From: Sporosarcina limicola
Lineage (GTDB): Bacteria > Bacillota > Bacilli > Bacillales_A > Planococcaceae
Assembly (NCBI RefSeq): GCF_014873855.1
Contig: NZ_JADBEL010000029.1
Coordinates: forward strand, 1-43,070
DNA: 43,070 nt
Direction: 5' to 3'
Of the stretch, positions 17,988-26,425 are shown in pieces (within the stretch, counting starts at the first letter, position 1; each line of letters starts with the position of its first letter). The notes beneath the pieces are model-generated. The model saw only the letters and a program-made list of their open reading frames with translations, ran no database searches and was not told the DNA's origin. Position numbers and translations under genes: made by a program.

Positions 17988-19928
17988 CTAAAGACAATGC
18001 ATGGCGTCTTCCGCTTGATGCCAAGGGACAGGGTATCCTTTTCCTTTGGCGCAAAAAATAGAAGTGGATGTGTACTGCGGATCGGCCTCTTTGTTGTACC
18101 CGGTTTTTTCAATGACTTGTTCGGGATTATGACATCGATCGTAGCCACCAAATTTCAGAGTCAAGATACCTTTGCCGTTTGTTAAGGATGCAAAGGTTGT
18201 ACTGTAGTTCATGAAAGTGGCGACGGGTACCCGTCCTTTGATGATTGTTTTGTCGCCGATTGTTTCGGGTGGTTCGAAGCTGCCATGTGCTTGCTGAATA
18301 TCGGAAAGTACACGCCCGATATGGTCTAATTCGATTTTTAGCTTAAAGTCGTAATAAGGCTCAAGTAGGTTATTTTCCGCTTTTTCTAATCCTTGTCGTA
18401 AAGCTCGGTACGTTGCTTCTCTAAAATCACCGCCTGAAGTGTGTTCATTATGGCCTCTTCCCGTAAGTAATGTGATTTTGACATCAGTGAGGCTTGAACT
18501 CGTTAGCAGACCGTGGTGATTCCGTTCGAATAAATGATGACGAATCAGATTTTGATGGCCAATAGATAGGTCATTTGCATGACAAATATTTTCAAACGAG
18601 ATGCCACTATTTCTTTCAGTAGGCTCGATTTTTAAATGGACTTCTGCATAATGTTTCAGCGGTTCGAAATGGCCGTAGCCGTTCACGGTTGTTGCGATTG
18701 TTTCTTTGTAAAGAATTTTGGGCTTGCCGAAAGAGATGTTGAATAAAAAACGTTCTTTAACAATTTGCTCCAAGACTTCGAGTTGGATGATTCCCATGAC
18801 ATGAACGTGGATTTCCTGAAAATGTTCATCCCAAAAAACGCGTAAGGAAGGATCTTCTTCGTCCAAAAGGTTGAAGCATCGCAAAATTTCTTTCACATGG
18901 ATAGATGAATCAAAAATGACCTTGGATTTCAGGGTCGGAATCATCTCAAAGGTTGCTTTTTCTTTGAGCGCGCCGATGCCGTCACCTATCATCGCATTAG
19001 TTAGACCAGTCACCGCGAAAAGTTGACCAGCATGGGCTTGATTGACAGTAGTAAATTTACTACCGTTGTACATTCGAATTTGTGTAATTTTCTCCGTGAT
19101 TTCGCCATAGGTCACTTCGTCTCGGACGCTTAACGTTCCGCTCAATGACTTCAAGAAGGTGACTCGATTGCCGTTGTCATCATGGCGAATTTTGTATACG
19201 CGCGCAGCGAAATCGCCTTCATCGACGTAGGTTGTTTCCGTTAGTTGGTCCAGCTTCTCGAAGAATTCAATGACACCGACATCTTTCAATGCTGAGCCAC
19301 ACGCACAAGGGTATATTTTATTGTCACGGATGAGTGTTTTGAATGTTTGTAGCCATAATTCTTCGTTATATCCTGATTCCATATAGTGTTCTAGAAGAGT
19401 TTCGTCGCGCTCAGCGATGAATTCGATTAACTCTTCGTGCATAACTCCTTCGTTGAAAGCGGTCGTGAGATTACATACATCTTCCGACAGATTGGCGCGG
19501 ATGTCGCTTAAAATGTTATCTACATTCGTCGCTTCACGATCGGTTTTATTGATGAAGAAAAATGTGGGGACTTGATGTTTTTGCAGTAGCTGCCACACTG
19601 TTTCCGTATGGCCTTCCACACCGTCGACAGCACTGATAATGACGATAGCATAATCCATTACCTGGATTGCTCGTTCCATTTCCGGGGAAAAATCGACGTG
19701 GCCAGGTGTATCGATGATTGTATAGGTGGAGTCGTTGTAGGAGATCACTGCCTGATCGGCAAAAACAGTAATACCTCTCTGTTTCTCTATCTCATGACTA
19801 TCCAAGAAGGCATCTTTATGATCCACGCGTCCTCTTTGGCGAATACTTTTTGTATGGTACAGTAGCTGTTCAGAAAAAGTCGTTTTTCCCGCGTCTACAT
19901 GGGCGAGTATACCGATTGTTTTATACAT
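17988..19928 (-). CDS. TetM/TetO-like ribosomal protection GTPase
   Basis: A 646-residue translational GTPase related to EF-G. ATG 19928 is favoured: GAGAGG precedes it and the G1 loop follows at once (GILAHVDAGKTTFSEQLLY). G3 is DTPGHVDF, G4 is NKTD, and G5 is near SALKD. Domains II-V follow in normal order and the length equals the TetM/O/S/W class (about 640). Members displace tetracycline from the ribosomal A site. This one seems chromosomal, with no mobile element or tet leader peptide next to it, so it may be an intrinsic homologue whose effect on tetracycline is untested. Confidence 0.85.
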   Translation of the reverse strand: MYKTIGILAHVDAGKTTFSEQLLYHTKSIRQRGRVDHKDAFLDSHEIEKQRGITVFADQAVISYNDSTYTIIDTPGHVDFSPEMERAIQVMDYAIVIISAVDGVEGHTETVWQLLQKHQVPTFFFINKTDREATNVDNILSDIRANLSEDVCNLTTAFNEGVMHEELIEFIAERDETLLEHYMESGYNEELWLQTFKTLIRDNKIYPCACGSALKDVGVIEFFEKLDQLTETTYVDEGDFAARVYKIRHDDNGNRVTFLKSLSGTLSVRDEVTYGEITEKITQIRMYNGSKFTTVNQAHAGQLFAVTGLTNAMIGDGIGALKEKATFEMIPTLKSKVIFDSSIHVKEILRCFNLLDEEDPSLRVFWDEHFQEIHVHVMGIIQLEVLEQIVKERFLFNISFGKPKILYKETIATTVNGYGHFEPLKHYAEVHLKIEPTERNSGISFENICHANDLSIGHQNLIRHHLFERNHHGLLTSSSLTDVKITLLTGRGHNEHTSGGDFREATYRALRQGLEKAENNLLEPYYDFKLKIELDHIGRVLSDIQQAHGSFEPPETIGDKTIIKGRVPVATFMNYSTTFASLTNGKGILTLKFGGYDRCHNPEQVIEKTGYNKEADPQYTSTSIFCAKGKGYPVPWHQAEDAMHCL

Positions 19929-20052
19929 TCCGTAACCTCTCTTCGTCTCGTGCACATATTTTTATTATAACATTGGTTGGTTATAGTGAAGTGAAATGGA
20001 TGATTAATGCTATACTATAAGGATAAATCGTGTACGAGGAGGCTAATGGATT

Positions 20053-20229
20053 ATGCAATATTCAATAAAAAAAATGGAGCAACTGGTGAGGGAAGATTCC
20101 AATTTGACGAAAGAGCTAAAACAAATCATGAAGGATCATGACTTGGAAAAGAATTTTGCGCTGAAAGCTTTGTATCATTCAGCAGTAAAAGATGGCGGCA
20201 AGTATCAGAAGGATTATCAGGAACTTTAA
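20053..20229 (+). CDS. small hypothetical protein, 58 residues
   Basis: The frame begins at ATG 20053 (MQYSIKKMEQLVREDSNLTK) behind an AGGAGGCT site and ends at TAA 20229. It is highly charged and helical, with no membrane segment. It is divergent from the TetM-like gene; TATACTATAAG just upstream looks like a promoter -10. A terminator follows directly. The gene is well formed, but no family is recognised. Confidence 0.7.
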   Translation: MQYSIKKMEQLVREDSNLTKELKQIMKDHDLEKNFALKALYHSAVKDGGKYQKDYQEL

Positions 20230-20244
20230 GTATGTAAAATTAGG

Positions 20245-20279
20245 AAAAGACGGGAGAATTGAATCTCTCGTCTTTTTCT
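20245..20279. terminator. bidirectional terminator
   Basis: AAAAGACGGGAGA pairs with TCTCTCGTCTTTT around a 6-base loop, with runs of A and T in the arms. It ends the 58-residue gene and also lies just after the leftward 75-residue gene. The hairpin at 24935-24974 is nearly the same sequence. Confidence 0.85.
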
Positions 20280-20296
20280 ATGCATTTTTTACGGTG

Positions 20297-20524
20297 TTAC
20301 TCTTCAGAGTGACCGACGATTTCGTCCACTGTCTGGTCGTACGCCTTTTGTAGATTTCGTGAATAGCTACATTTTTCTTCGTCTTTCAAATGGGGGATTT
20401 CTCTAATCTGTTCCTCGTGGTAGATGTAAATTGACTCGAGCGATTGTGATTTTGGCGCTACATAGTTTATCATCAGTCCATCTTTAAATGCGTTTACATA
20501 GTATTCCTTCGATCCAAGTTTCAT
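20297..20524 (-). CDS. small hypothetical protein, 75 residues
   Basis: A charged soluble protein (MKLGSKEYYVNAFKDG start) with AGAAGGGG ahead of its ATG. It lies downstream of the cobalamin riboswitch on the same strand, but a terminator hairpin at 20550-20586 stands between them, so control by the riboswitch would need read-through. The family is not recognised. Confidence 0.65.
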   Translation of the reverse strand: MKLGSKEYYVNAFKDGLMINYVAPKSQSLESIYIYHEEQIREIPHLKDEEKCSYSRNLQKAYDQTVDEIVGHSEE

Positions 20525-20549
20525 GTGTAAAATCCCCTTCTAGTGCAAA

Positions 20550-20586
20550 ATAAAAAGCATCTTCTTTGTCAAATAAAAGAGGATGC
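20550..20586 (-). terminator. terminator of the cobalamin-riboswitch transcript
   Basis: On the minus strand GCATCCTCTTT pairs with AAAGAAGATGC (one mismatch) around a 9-base loop, followed by TTTTTA. It lies about 200 bases after the riboswitch and overlaps the end of the only ORF there. Confidence 0.75.
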
Positions 20587-20742
20587 TAACATGCGTAAAT
20601 TTGTATGGTCGATTGTTGCCGTGACGAATGGTTCGTAAGCGGGAGAGTGACACAATGGCACGCATAGTGAAATAAGAGGAGTGTGACCTTTTCCGTTTAC
20701 GTTTTTTCGTACGGCGGCATTTAAAAATCGTTGTTCGAACAT
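20569..20742 (-). CDS. doubtful ORF downstream of the cobalamin riboswitch
   Basis: A 57-codon frame from ATG 20742 (MFEQRFLNAAVRKN start) is the only one between riboswitch and terminator. The excellent AGGAGGTG upstream is 14 bases from this ATG, too far, and better placed for a GTG that gives a nine-residue peptide. The frame runs into the terminator stem. It matches no B12-related protein that I know. It could be a leader peptide, a decayed gene or noncoding RNA. Confidence 0.25.
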   Translation of the reverse strand: MFEQRFLNAAVRKNVNGKGHTPLISLCVPLCHSPAYEPFVTATIDHTNLRMLASSFI

Positions 20743-20784
20743 AGCCGCACTTAACACCTCCTATCCGCGTAGGTTTTTGGTGTG

Positions 20785-20935
20785 TACTGAAAAAGGCAGG
20801 TCTCCTGGCTCATGATCATTGCTTTCTTTTCCCTTCCCATCAGCTAATGTGAGTGCTGGCAGTGGTTCCGAAAAAATCGCTCCCATTTACAGTTGCGGGA
20901 CAGCGTCGGTTTTGCACCGAACTTCCCTTTTAAGC
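20785..20935 (-). promoter_or_regulatory. cobalamin riboswitch
   Basis: Read on the minus strand, the segment has the standard blocks: GGTGCAAAACCGACGCTGTC, then CCCGCAACTGTAAATGGGAG, GAACCACTGCC, and the final AGCCAGGAGACCTGCC (the B12 box region). Spacing and order agree with the AdoCbl riboswitch. It points left, away from the MFS gene at 21099. The sequence next to it has no recognisable B12 transport or synthesis gene. Confidence 0.93.
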
Positions 20936-21098
20936 TTTATTCCAAAGAAAAAAGCACCTATTTCTACACGTTATTCAGTTGTTCTTTCACTATAACATAT
21001 GACTTTGCACGAATCTTCTTCAATTGTTCTAATAATAGCAAATTAGGACAAGAAATTAGTTATCGTCCTCCCTATAATCAAGCTAAGGGGGAGAGAAA

Positions 21099-22331
21099 AT
21101 GAACAGATTAAAGTCACAAGATCCATATCGAGTTTATATTTATACCTGTTTCTTATCACAACTATTCTTTACATTTATATTTACGGTGAATTTGTTGTAT
21201 CATGTGAAAATTGTCATGCTTGAGCCGCTTCAACTTGTTTTAGTTGGGACCGTTTTGGAGCTATCCGTTTTCCTTTTTGAAATTCCAACGGGGGTAGTTT
21301 CGGATGTGAAGAGCCGCAAGCTTTCTATTATAATAGGTTACTTTTTAATAGGAATTGGTTTTTTAGTTGAGGGGTTATTCCCTTACTTTGTAACTGTTTT
21401 ATTGGCACAGATCATATGGGGAATTGGCTATACGTTTACTAGCGGTTCTCGACAGGCTTGGATTGCTGATGAAATAGGTGAAGAGCGTGCTTCATCGGCA
21501 TTTATTAAAGGTGCAAAGGCGGGTAATCTTGGGCAAGTCATTGCAATCCCTTTAAGTATTTTGACCGGTTATTTTATGATTAATCTACCCATCATTATTG
21601 GTGGAGTATGTATGATTGGATTAGCCGCATATTTGGTTTTCTTTATGAAAGAAGAGAATTTCAAACCATTGGATAAGGTAGGGAAAATATCTATATGGGT
21701 AAACATGAAGGGAAATATGGGGAAAATTATTTTTTATTCTAAAGCCAGTTTCATAATGAGAATGCTATTCCTAATTGCTTTGTTTGTTGGATTTTATAGC
21801 GAAGGTTTTGATCGGTTATGGATGTCTCATTTTTTGGTGGTATCCAATCTATCAGCCTTGACTGATGAAGAGCTCGTGGTGGTAATGGGTGGCATTCAAT
21901 TTGTAGTCGTGCTAGTTTCTTTTACAGCACTTCACTTTATGAATCGCAGTTCTATCTACCAGAATCTTAGACCTATTTATGTGGCTCTTTTTATAGGAAG
22001 TGTATGTATTATCATAGGATTAATTGGATTCGCGTTGTCAACGTATGTAATTGCTTTGCTGGTCTTTTATGTAATGATCCAAGTGACGAGACAGGTAATG
22101 TATCCATTAGAGGATATTTGGTTGAATAAAATCATTCCTGATTCCTCTACGCGTGCCACTTTCTTCTCGGTAAAGGGTCAAGTAGATGCGATTGGTCAAA
22201 TTGGCGGTGGCCCAGTTATAGGAATTATAGCATCGAACTTTGCGATAAAAACTGCGATTATTGTGAGTGCACTATTAGTAGCGCCGGTACTATTTCTATA
22301 TAAAACTATTTTAAATAAATCTAGAGGGTGA
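21099..22331 (+). CDS. MFS transporter
   Basis: 410 residues with 12 membrane helices. The start follows GGGGGAG. An early motif (FLFEIPTGVVSDVKSRKLS) with the acidic-basic loop between helices 2 and 3 is typical of major facilitator drug exporters of the TetA/MdfA-like set. Substrate unknown. It converges on an AraC-type regulator and shares a palindromic terminator with it; its last codons lie in the hairpin. Confidence 0.88.
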   Translation: MNRLKSQDPYRVYIYTCFLSQLFFTFIFTVNLLYHVKIVMLEPLQLVLVGTVLELSVFLFEIPTGVVSDVKSRKLSIIIGYFLIGIGFLVEGLFPYFVTVLLAQIIWGIGYTFTSGSRQAWIADEIGEERASSAFIKGAKAGNLGQVIAIPLSILTGYFMINLPIIIGGVCMIGLAAYLVFFMKEENFKPLDKVGKISIWVNMKGNMGKIIFYSKASFIMRMLFLIALFVGFYSEGFDRLWMSHFLVVSNLSALTDEELVVVMGGIQFVVVLVSFTALHFMNRSSIYQNLRPIYVALFIGSVCIIIGLIGFALSTYVIALLVFYVMIQVTRQVMYPLEDIWLNKIIPDSSTRATFFSVKGQVDAIGQIGGGPVIGIIASNFAIKTAIIVSALLVAPVLFLYKTILNKSRG

Positions 22332-22353
22332 TTATTCACCCTCTAGATTTATT
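22314..22353. terminator. bidirectional terminator containing both stop codons
   Basis: An 18-bp inverted repeat (AATAAATCTAGAGGGTGA and its complement) with a short loop. Because it is a palindrome read from both sides, both flanking proteins end in NKSRG and both stop codons lie inside the stem. Confidence 0.9.
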
Positions 22354-23172
22354 CTTAATTGGCAGGTAGATTTCCATAACTATCTTTTCATACTCCCAGT
22401 CATGGCAATGTTCATCATAGTATTCAAAATCATAGCCCTTTTCATCGACTTCATAAAGAGAATGGGGTAACCAATTTTCCAAAATATATTGCCAAGTCCC
22501 TTTGATTGCGGAAACAAACTGTTCCGTTTTAACGGACGGGGTCTTGAAAACTGCATAAGTTGCGGCTGGAACTCGAAATTTGATCAGTCCATCAGGTATC
22601 GGAGTGTTTTGATCATAGTTCACTGCGAATAGATAGGTAAAGTAGTCGTTTATTTGCGCGTTACTGAGATTAATACAATATTCACCATGTTCTTTAGGAG
22701 CTAATAGTCCGTATAGCGTTCTTTCGATGGATTCGTCTGCTGAAATTCTTTGATCCCAAAAGGCAGGGGCATCTCTTGTATATAAGATCTTTTCAATAGC
22801 ACTTTCAAATGTTTTACCTGCAATAGTAAAAGGTTGTTTCTGAATAATTTTGGGTTGCATAACGATGCCACCTACCTTTTTTTTCTGGAGATTTAATAAG
22901 TCAGGCTTTTGAGGTAATGAGGTTGGACAATGAAGCCTATATAAGCTTGGAGGGCTTCCGAAACATTTCTTGAAAGCTTTAGTAAATCCTGAGTGAGTTT
23001 CAAATCCATAATCCAAAGCAATTTGAATAATTTTTTCTCCCCGTACTAGTTCATACAATGCGTATTGCAGCTTTCTTTTTAAGACATAGTCCATCACGGT
23101 ATAACCAATCTGTTTATCAAATATTCTATAAAAATGATAAGGAGAATACCCAACCATTTTGGCTAATTCCAC
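22336..23172 (-). CDS. AraC family regulator with GyrI-like effector domain
   Basis: Two AraC helix-turn-helix units (ELAKMVGYSPYHFYRIFDK and IQIALDYGFETHSGFTKAFK) are followed by a GyrI/Rob-like ligand-binding domain from about residue 100 to the end. The GTG at 23172 has no ribosome binding site. The frame is open 27 codons further up to 23253 and encodes a proper first helix (LLQRVIDYIDEHIKDE), but contains no ATG, GTG or TTG. An AGGTAGGCGG site sits before an ATC at 23244. Likely a drug- or small-molecule-responsive activator; its target is not evident. Confidence 0.85.
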   Translation of the reverse strand: MELAKMVGYSPYHFYRIFDKQIGYTVMDYVLKRKLQYALYELVRGEKIIQIALDYGFETHSGFTKAFKKCFGSPPSLYRLHCPTSLPQKPDLLNLQKKKVGGIVMQPKIIQKQPFTIAGKTFESAIEKILYTRDAPAFWDQRISADESIERTLYGLLAPKEHGEYCINLSNAQINDYFTYLFAVNYDQNTPIPDGLIKFRVPAATYAVFKTPSVKTEQFVSAIKGTWQYILENWLPHSLYEVDEKGYDFEYYDEHCHDWEYEKIVMEIYLPIKNKSRG

Positions 23173-23418
23173 GGGATTAATCTCATCTTTAATATGCTCG
23201 TCTATATAATCAATTACTCGCTGTAGTAAGGTTACTTGTTGGATAAAAACCGCCTACCTTTTAATTTAATAAATTGCTGTTCCGTATTTTGTGTTGTGAT
23301 CTTAGAAGGCGAAGTACATTATACTAATTCTATCATTTTGTAGGGGTGCGTGAGTATATAATTTGGGGACCTAAGAATTTTTGATTATCTATTATTTCGA
23401 AAAATTTTAGAGGGAAGA

Positions 23419-23437
23419 ATTCTATTTTCGATAGAAT
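23419..23437. promoter_or_regulatory. inverted repeat upstream of the YfcC gene
   Basis: ATTCTAT and ATAGAAT flank five bases, about 90 bases before the start codon and upstream of a TATAAT-like box near 23469. It could be an operator, but could be chance in AT-rich DNA. Confidence 0.3.
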
Positions 23438-23524
23438 AATTAAATAGGATTAATGCAAGTTTATAAGGTATAATGAATAATAACTTATAGACTGAATTAC
23501 TTTTAGTCAGAAAAGGGGTAAGTA

Positions 23525-24919
23525 ATGAAGGATCAGGAAAAAAAGAAATTTACAATTCCGCATACATATGCAATTATTTTCTTTATTGTTATTTTAGCGA
23601 TGGTAGCAACATATCTTGTACCTGCAGGAGAGTATGAGAGGGAATTGGTCAACGATAAGCAGGTGGTTATTGCTAACAGCTATACACATATTGAAAACTC
23701 GCCGGTAACCCCATTTGGGCTCTTCACTGCGATTCCATTAGGGATGCAAAAAGGTGCGCAAATTATTTTTTATATTTTTCTTGTGGGTGGAGCTTTTGGA
23801 ATTATTCGAGCGACTGGAGCAATTGAGTCAGGTGTAAATAGACTGGTCACGAAAATGGAAAATCATGAAAAGTTATTAATCCCAATAATAATGATCATGT
23901 TTTCAATTTTAGGTTTTACAACTGGTATGTCCGAAGAAACGATTATTTTTGTTCCGATAGGGATTGCGGTGGCACGGGCGCTAGGCTATGACGCCATTGT
24001 GGGAACAGCAATGGTTTCTACAGGTGCCGCAAGCGGATTTATCGGTGGAATGATGAATCCATTCACGGTTGGAGTGGCCCAAGGGATTGCAGAAATACCA
24101 CTTTTCTCGGGGTTCTTGTTCCGCTCAGTCGTCTATGTATTTGTCTTGTCGATTGCGATTCTTTATGTAACGCACTATGCAAAGAAAGTAAAAGCGGATA
24201 AGCGTAATTCAATTATTTATGATTTGGAAATAATTGCGAAGCGGGATCCCAACGTTGGAAGTGAGTTTGCTCCATTTACAAAGCGCCATGCGTTGGCGTT
24301 GCTAACATTATTTTTTGGGGTCGGAATAAATATGTATGGTGTATTCAAATGGGATTGGTTTTTGAATGAGCTTGCTGCATCGTTTATTATCGTCGGGTTT
24401 GTAGCTGGTCTTATTGGTGGACTTGGTATAAATAAAACATTCGACTCTTTCGTTGAGGGAATGAAAATGGTTGCCTTCGGTGCGCTCATTGTAGGTTTTG
24501 CGCGTGCGATTTTAGTCGTACTTGAATCAGGAGTCATCATCGATTCATTAATTTATTATTTGGCAAGTGCAATTTCAAACTTGCCTGCGACTTTAAACGT
24601 TTTGGGTATGTTTGTTATTCAAGTTATCTTTAATTTCTTCATTCCGTCTGGTAGTGGACAGGCTGCTACAACCATGCCAATCATGGTGCCACTAGCAGAT
24701 TTGCTTGGCATCGAACGACAAGTAGCTGTACTGGCTTTCCAATATGGAGACTCCATTAGTAACTCAATCATTCCTACGTCTGCTGCATTGATGGGGTATC
24801 TGGCAGTTGCTCAAATCCCGTATGAACGTTGGGTGAAGTTCATTTGGAAACTGATTGTAATCTGGCTTTTAGTTGCTGCAATTGCTCTCGTTGTTGCTGT
24901 TTGGGTGGGTGTTAGCTAA
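23525..24919 (+). CDS. YfcC family permease
   Basis: 464 residues with a dozen or so membrane helices, starting at ATG 23525 after AAAAGGGG. The opening (KKFTIPHTYAIIFFIVILA, VPAGEY) and the pair of re-entrant regions around GFTTGMSEETIIF and FFIPSGSGQAATTMPIM mark the YfcC/arginine-ornithine-antiporter-like branch of the C4-dicarboxylate carrier superfamily. Such proteins move amino acids or organic anions; the substrate here is not known. It is a single-gene unit with its own terminator. Confidence 0.9.
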   Translation: MKDQEKKKFTIPHTYAIIFFIVILAMVATYLVPAGEYERELVNDKQVVIANSYTHIENSPVTPFGLFTAIPLGMQKGAQIIFYIFLVGGAFGIIRATGAIESGVNRLVTKMENHEKLLIPIIMIMFSILGFTTGMSEETIIFVPIGIAVARALGYDAIVGTAMVSTGAASGFIGGMMNPFTVGVAQGIAEIPLFSGFLFRSVVYVFVLSIAILYVTHYAKKVKADKRNSIIYDLEIIAKRDPNVGSEFAPFTKRHALALLTLFFGVGINMYGVFKWDWFLNELAASFIIVGFVAGLIGGLGINKTFDSFVEGMKMVAFGALIVGFARAILVVLESGVIIDSLIYYLASAISNLPATLNVLGMFVIQVIFNFFIPSGSGQAATTMPIMVPLADLLGIERQVAVLAFQYGDSISNSIIPTSAALMGYLAVAQIPYERWVKFIWKLIVIWLLVAAIALVVAVWVGVS

Positions 24920-24934
24920 GACATAATAACGATA

Positions 24935-24974
24935 GAAAAAGATGGGAGAATCGAATCTCCCGTCTTTTTCTATA
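24935..24974. terminator. terminator after the YfcC gene
   Basis: AGAAAAAGATGGGAGA pairs with TCTCCCGTCTTTTTCT around a 6-base loop. It is near-identical to the hairpin at 20245-20279 and can serve both strands (the GNAT gene converges on it). Confidence 0.88.
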
Positions 24975-25011
24975 CGGTCATTTAAAGTGTCAATCGTCGC
25001 GTTATCTAAAA

Positions 25012-25863
25012 TTATAAAACAAGATACATTTCATATTGGGTCAATGCATTTTTTTCGAAATGAAGTTTCTTTAAAAACCCTTCTAACAAACTGTTATTAG
25101 GAAATCCAATGGAAAGATCTAAAAGCTGTAGTTTTTCACATGCTGTCTGAATCAGTAAAGAAGCAATACCTTTTTCTCTAAATTCTTTGTCTACAAATAA
25201 AAAACTTATTTTTCCACTTGCATTAACACAAAGACAACCTGCAAATTCAGTGTTGAAATACGCACTATAATACGTATTATTCACTGATTTTTCCATATAA
25301 TCGCTATCATTTTGCCAATTCATATGGAAATACAGCCACTTTTTCGTTTCTTGCTGAAATTCATTAAACTGGATTTGTTTGATTTTTATATCTTCAACGC
25401 TTTTCATTTTTAATTGTGATGCGTCCTTCAAATCATAGTAGGATAAATCATATACTTTTTCATAGCCTAACTTTTTATAAAATTGAATGGCTCTATCGTT
25501 TCCTACAATAACTTCAAGAAATAGTTGTTGGCATCTAGTAAGTAATGCTTCTTCCTTATGGAGTTCAAAGAGCTTGTGACTAATACCCATTCCTCTAAAT
25601 TCAGGATGTATTGCTAACGTTCCGCAGCGCATTGTTTTTATTCCTTCGTACTTTTTAACACCACCTAGAATGATTCCGATGGGTTCATGGTCATTCATCG
25701 CTATAAAAGAATGTTCTAGGCGATTACCTTCTAGACCAAGAAACCGCTTTATAAAATCCTCTTTTGAAATATCGAATTTGATCATATAATCTGCATAGCC
25801 AACTTGGAACGCTTCATACACCAAATCTATTTCTACTTCGGTACATTTTTTATATTGGATCAT
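25012..25863 (-). CDS. tandem GNAT N-acetyltransferase
   Basis: 283 residues with two GNAT-like halves. The first carries the acetyl-CoA loop LAIHPEFRGMGISHKLFE near residue 85 and a typical FYKKLGYEKVYDL end. The second has FLFVDKEFREKGIASLLIQ near 225 and ends with FLKKLHFEKNALTQY. One half is probably catalytic. The acceptor is unknown. No strong ribosome binding site precedes the ATG at 25863. The last 56 bases of the gene region recur at 27809-27864. Confidence 0.85.
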   Translation of the reverse strand: MIQYKKCTEVEIDLVYEAFQVGYADYMIKFDISKEDFIKRFLGLEGNRLEHSFIAMNDHEPIGIILGGVKKYEGIKTMRCGTLAIHPEFRGMGISHKLFELHKEEALLTRCQQLFLEVIVGNDRAIQFYKKLGYEKVYDLSYYDLKDASQLKMKSVEDIKIKQIQFNEFQQETKKWLYFHMNWQNDSDYMEKSVNNTYYSAYFNTEFAGCLCVNASGKISFLFVDKEFREKGIASLLIQTACEKLQLLDLSIGFPNNSLLEGFLKKLHFEKNALTQYEMYLVL

Positions 25864-26425
25864 ATGTAAGAATAAGTGGACTTAAAGATTGTTAGATCTT
25901 TATCAACTTATTCATTCACTTCCTTTCATTTATATTTCGCTATCCAAGGGATTTCACCATAGACCATATAAATGAACTATGATGAACATAAAGATATAAA
26001 ATTTTTCGATTACTTTTTGTGAATAATTAAATTTTATCATAAACCTACAGTTGTCACAAGTCGGTTTTCCCAATTGTCTAAAAGTGCTGATTATTAGAAC
26101 ACTATCTTATAATGGATAGTGTTTTTTCATATTTAACAAGCTCATGCATCTACTGTGTTAGAGTAGTAATACTATTACATTAATACATAAGGTTCTTGTT
26201 AACTTTTTCAACAGGACTACTTGCACTCGCCACTTTTTTTAGCAGAATAACGACTTTGATACAAGTGTACACCTTTAATTATGTTCAAATTATGTCACAA
26301 AAATTAAAATTTCGCCCTTATTCGACAACTAATACTAGTGCTCCTTTCACCCTTAGTGTACATTAGCGATAATAGATAGCTTGTTTTAACGTTAAAATTT
26401 GCATCATCAAGGGAGAATTGTGTTA
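25864..26425. other. intergenic region holding the left 89-bp direct repeat
   Basis: No gene is seen. At 26095-26183 lies a copy of the segment at 38407-38495, including a terminator hairpin (AACACTATC...GATAGTGTTTTTT). The rest is AT-rich and without clear structure until the DegV ribosome binding site. Confidence 0.6.
26095..26183 (+). repeat. 89-bp direct repeat, left copy
   Basis: The first 56 bases are identical to 38407-38462 and the next 33 differ at about five positions. It holds a terminator hairpin and the start of the ABC operon leader. Here no ABC gene follows. The two copies bound the accessory island. Confidence 0.9.
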
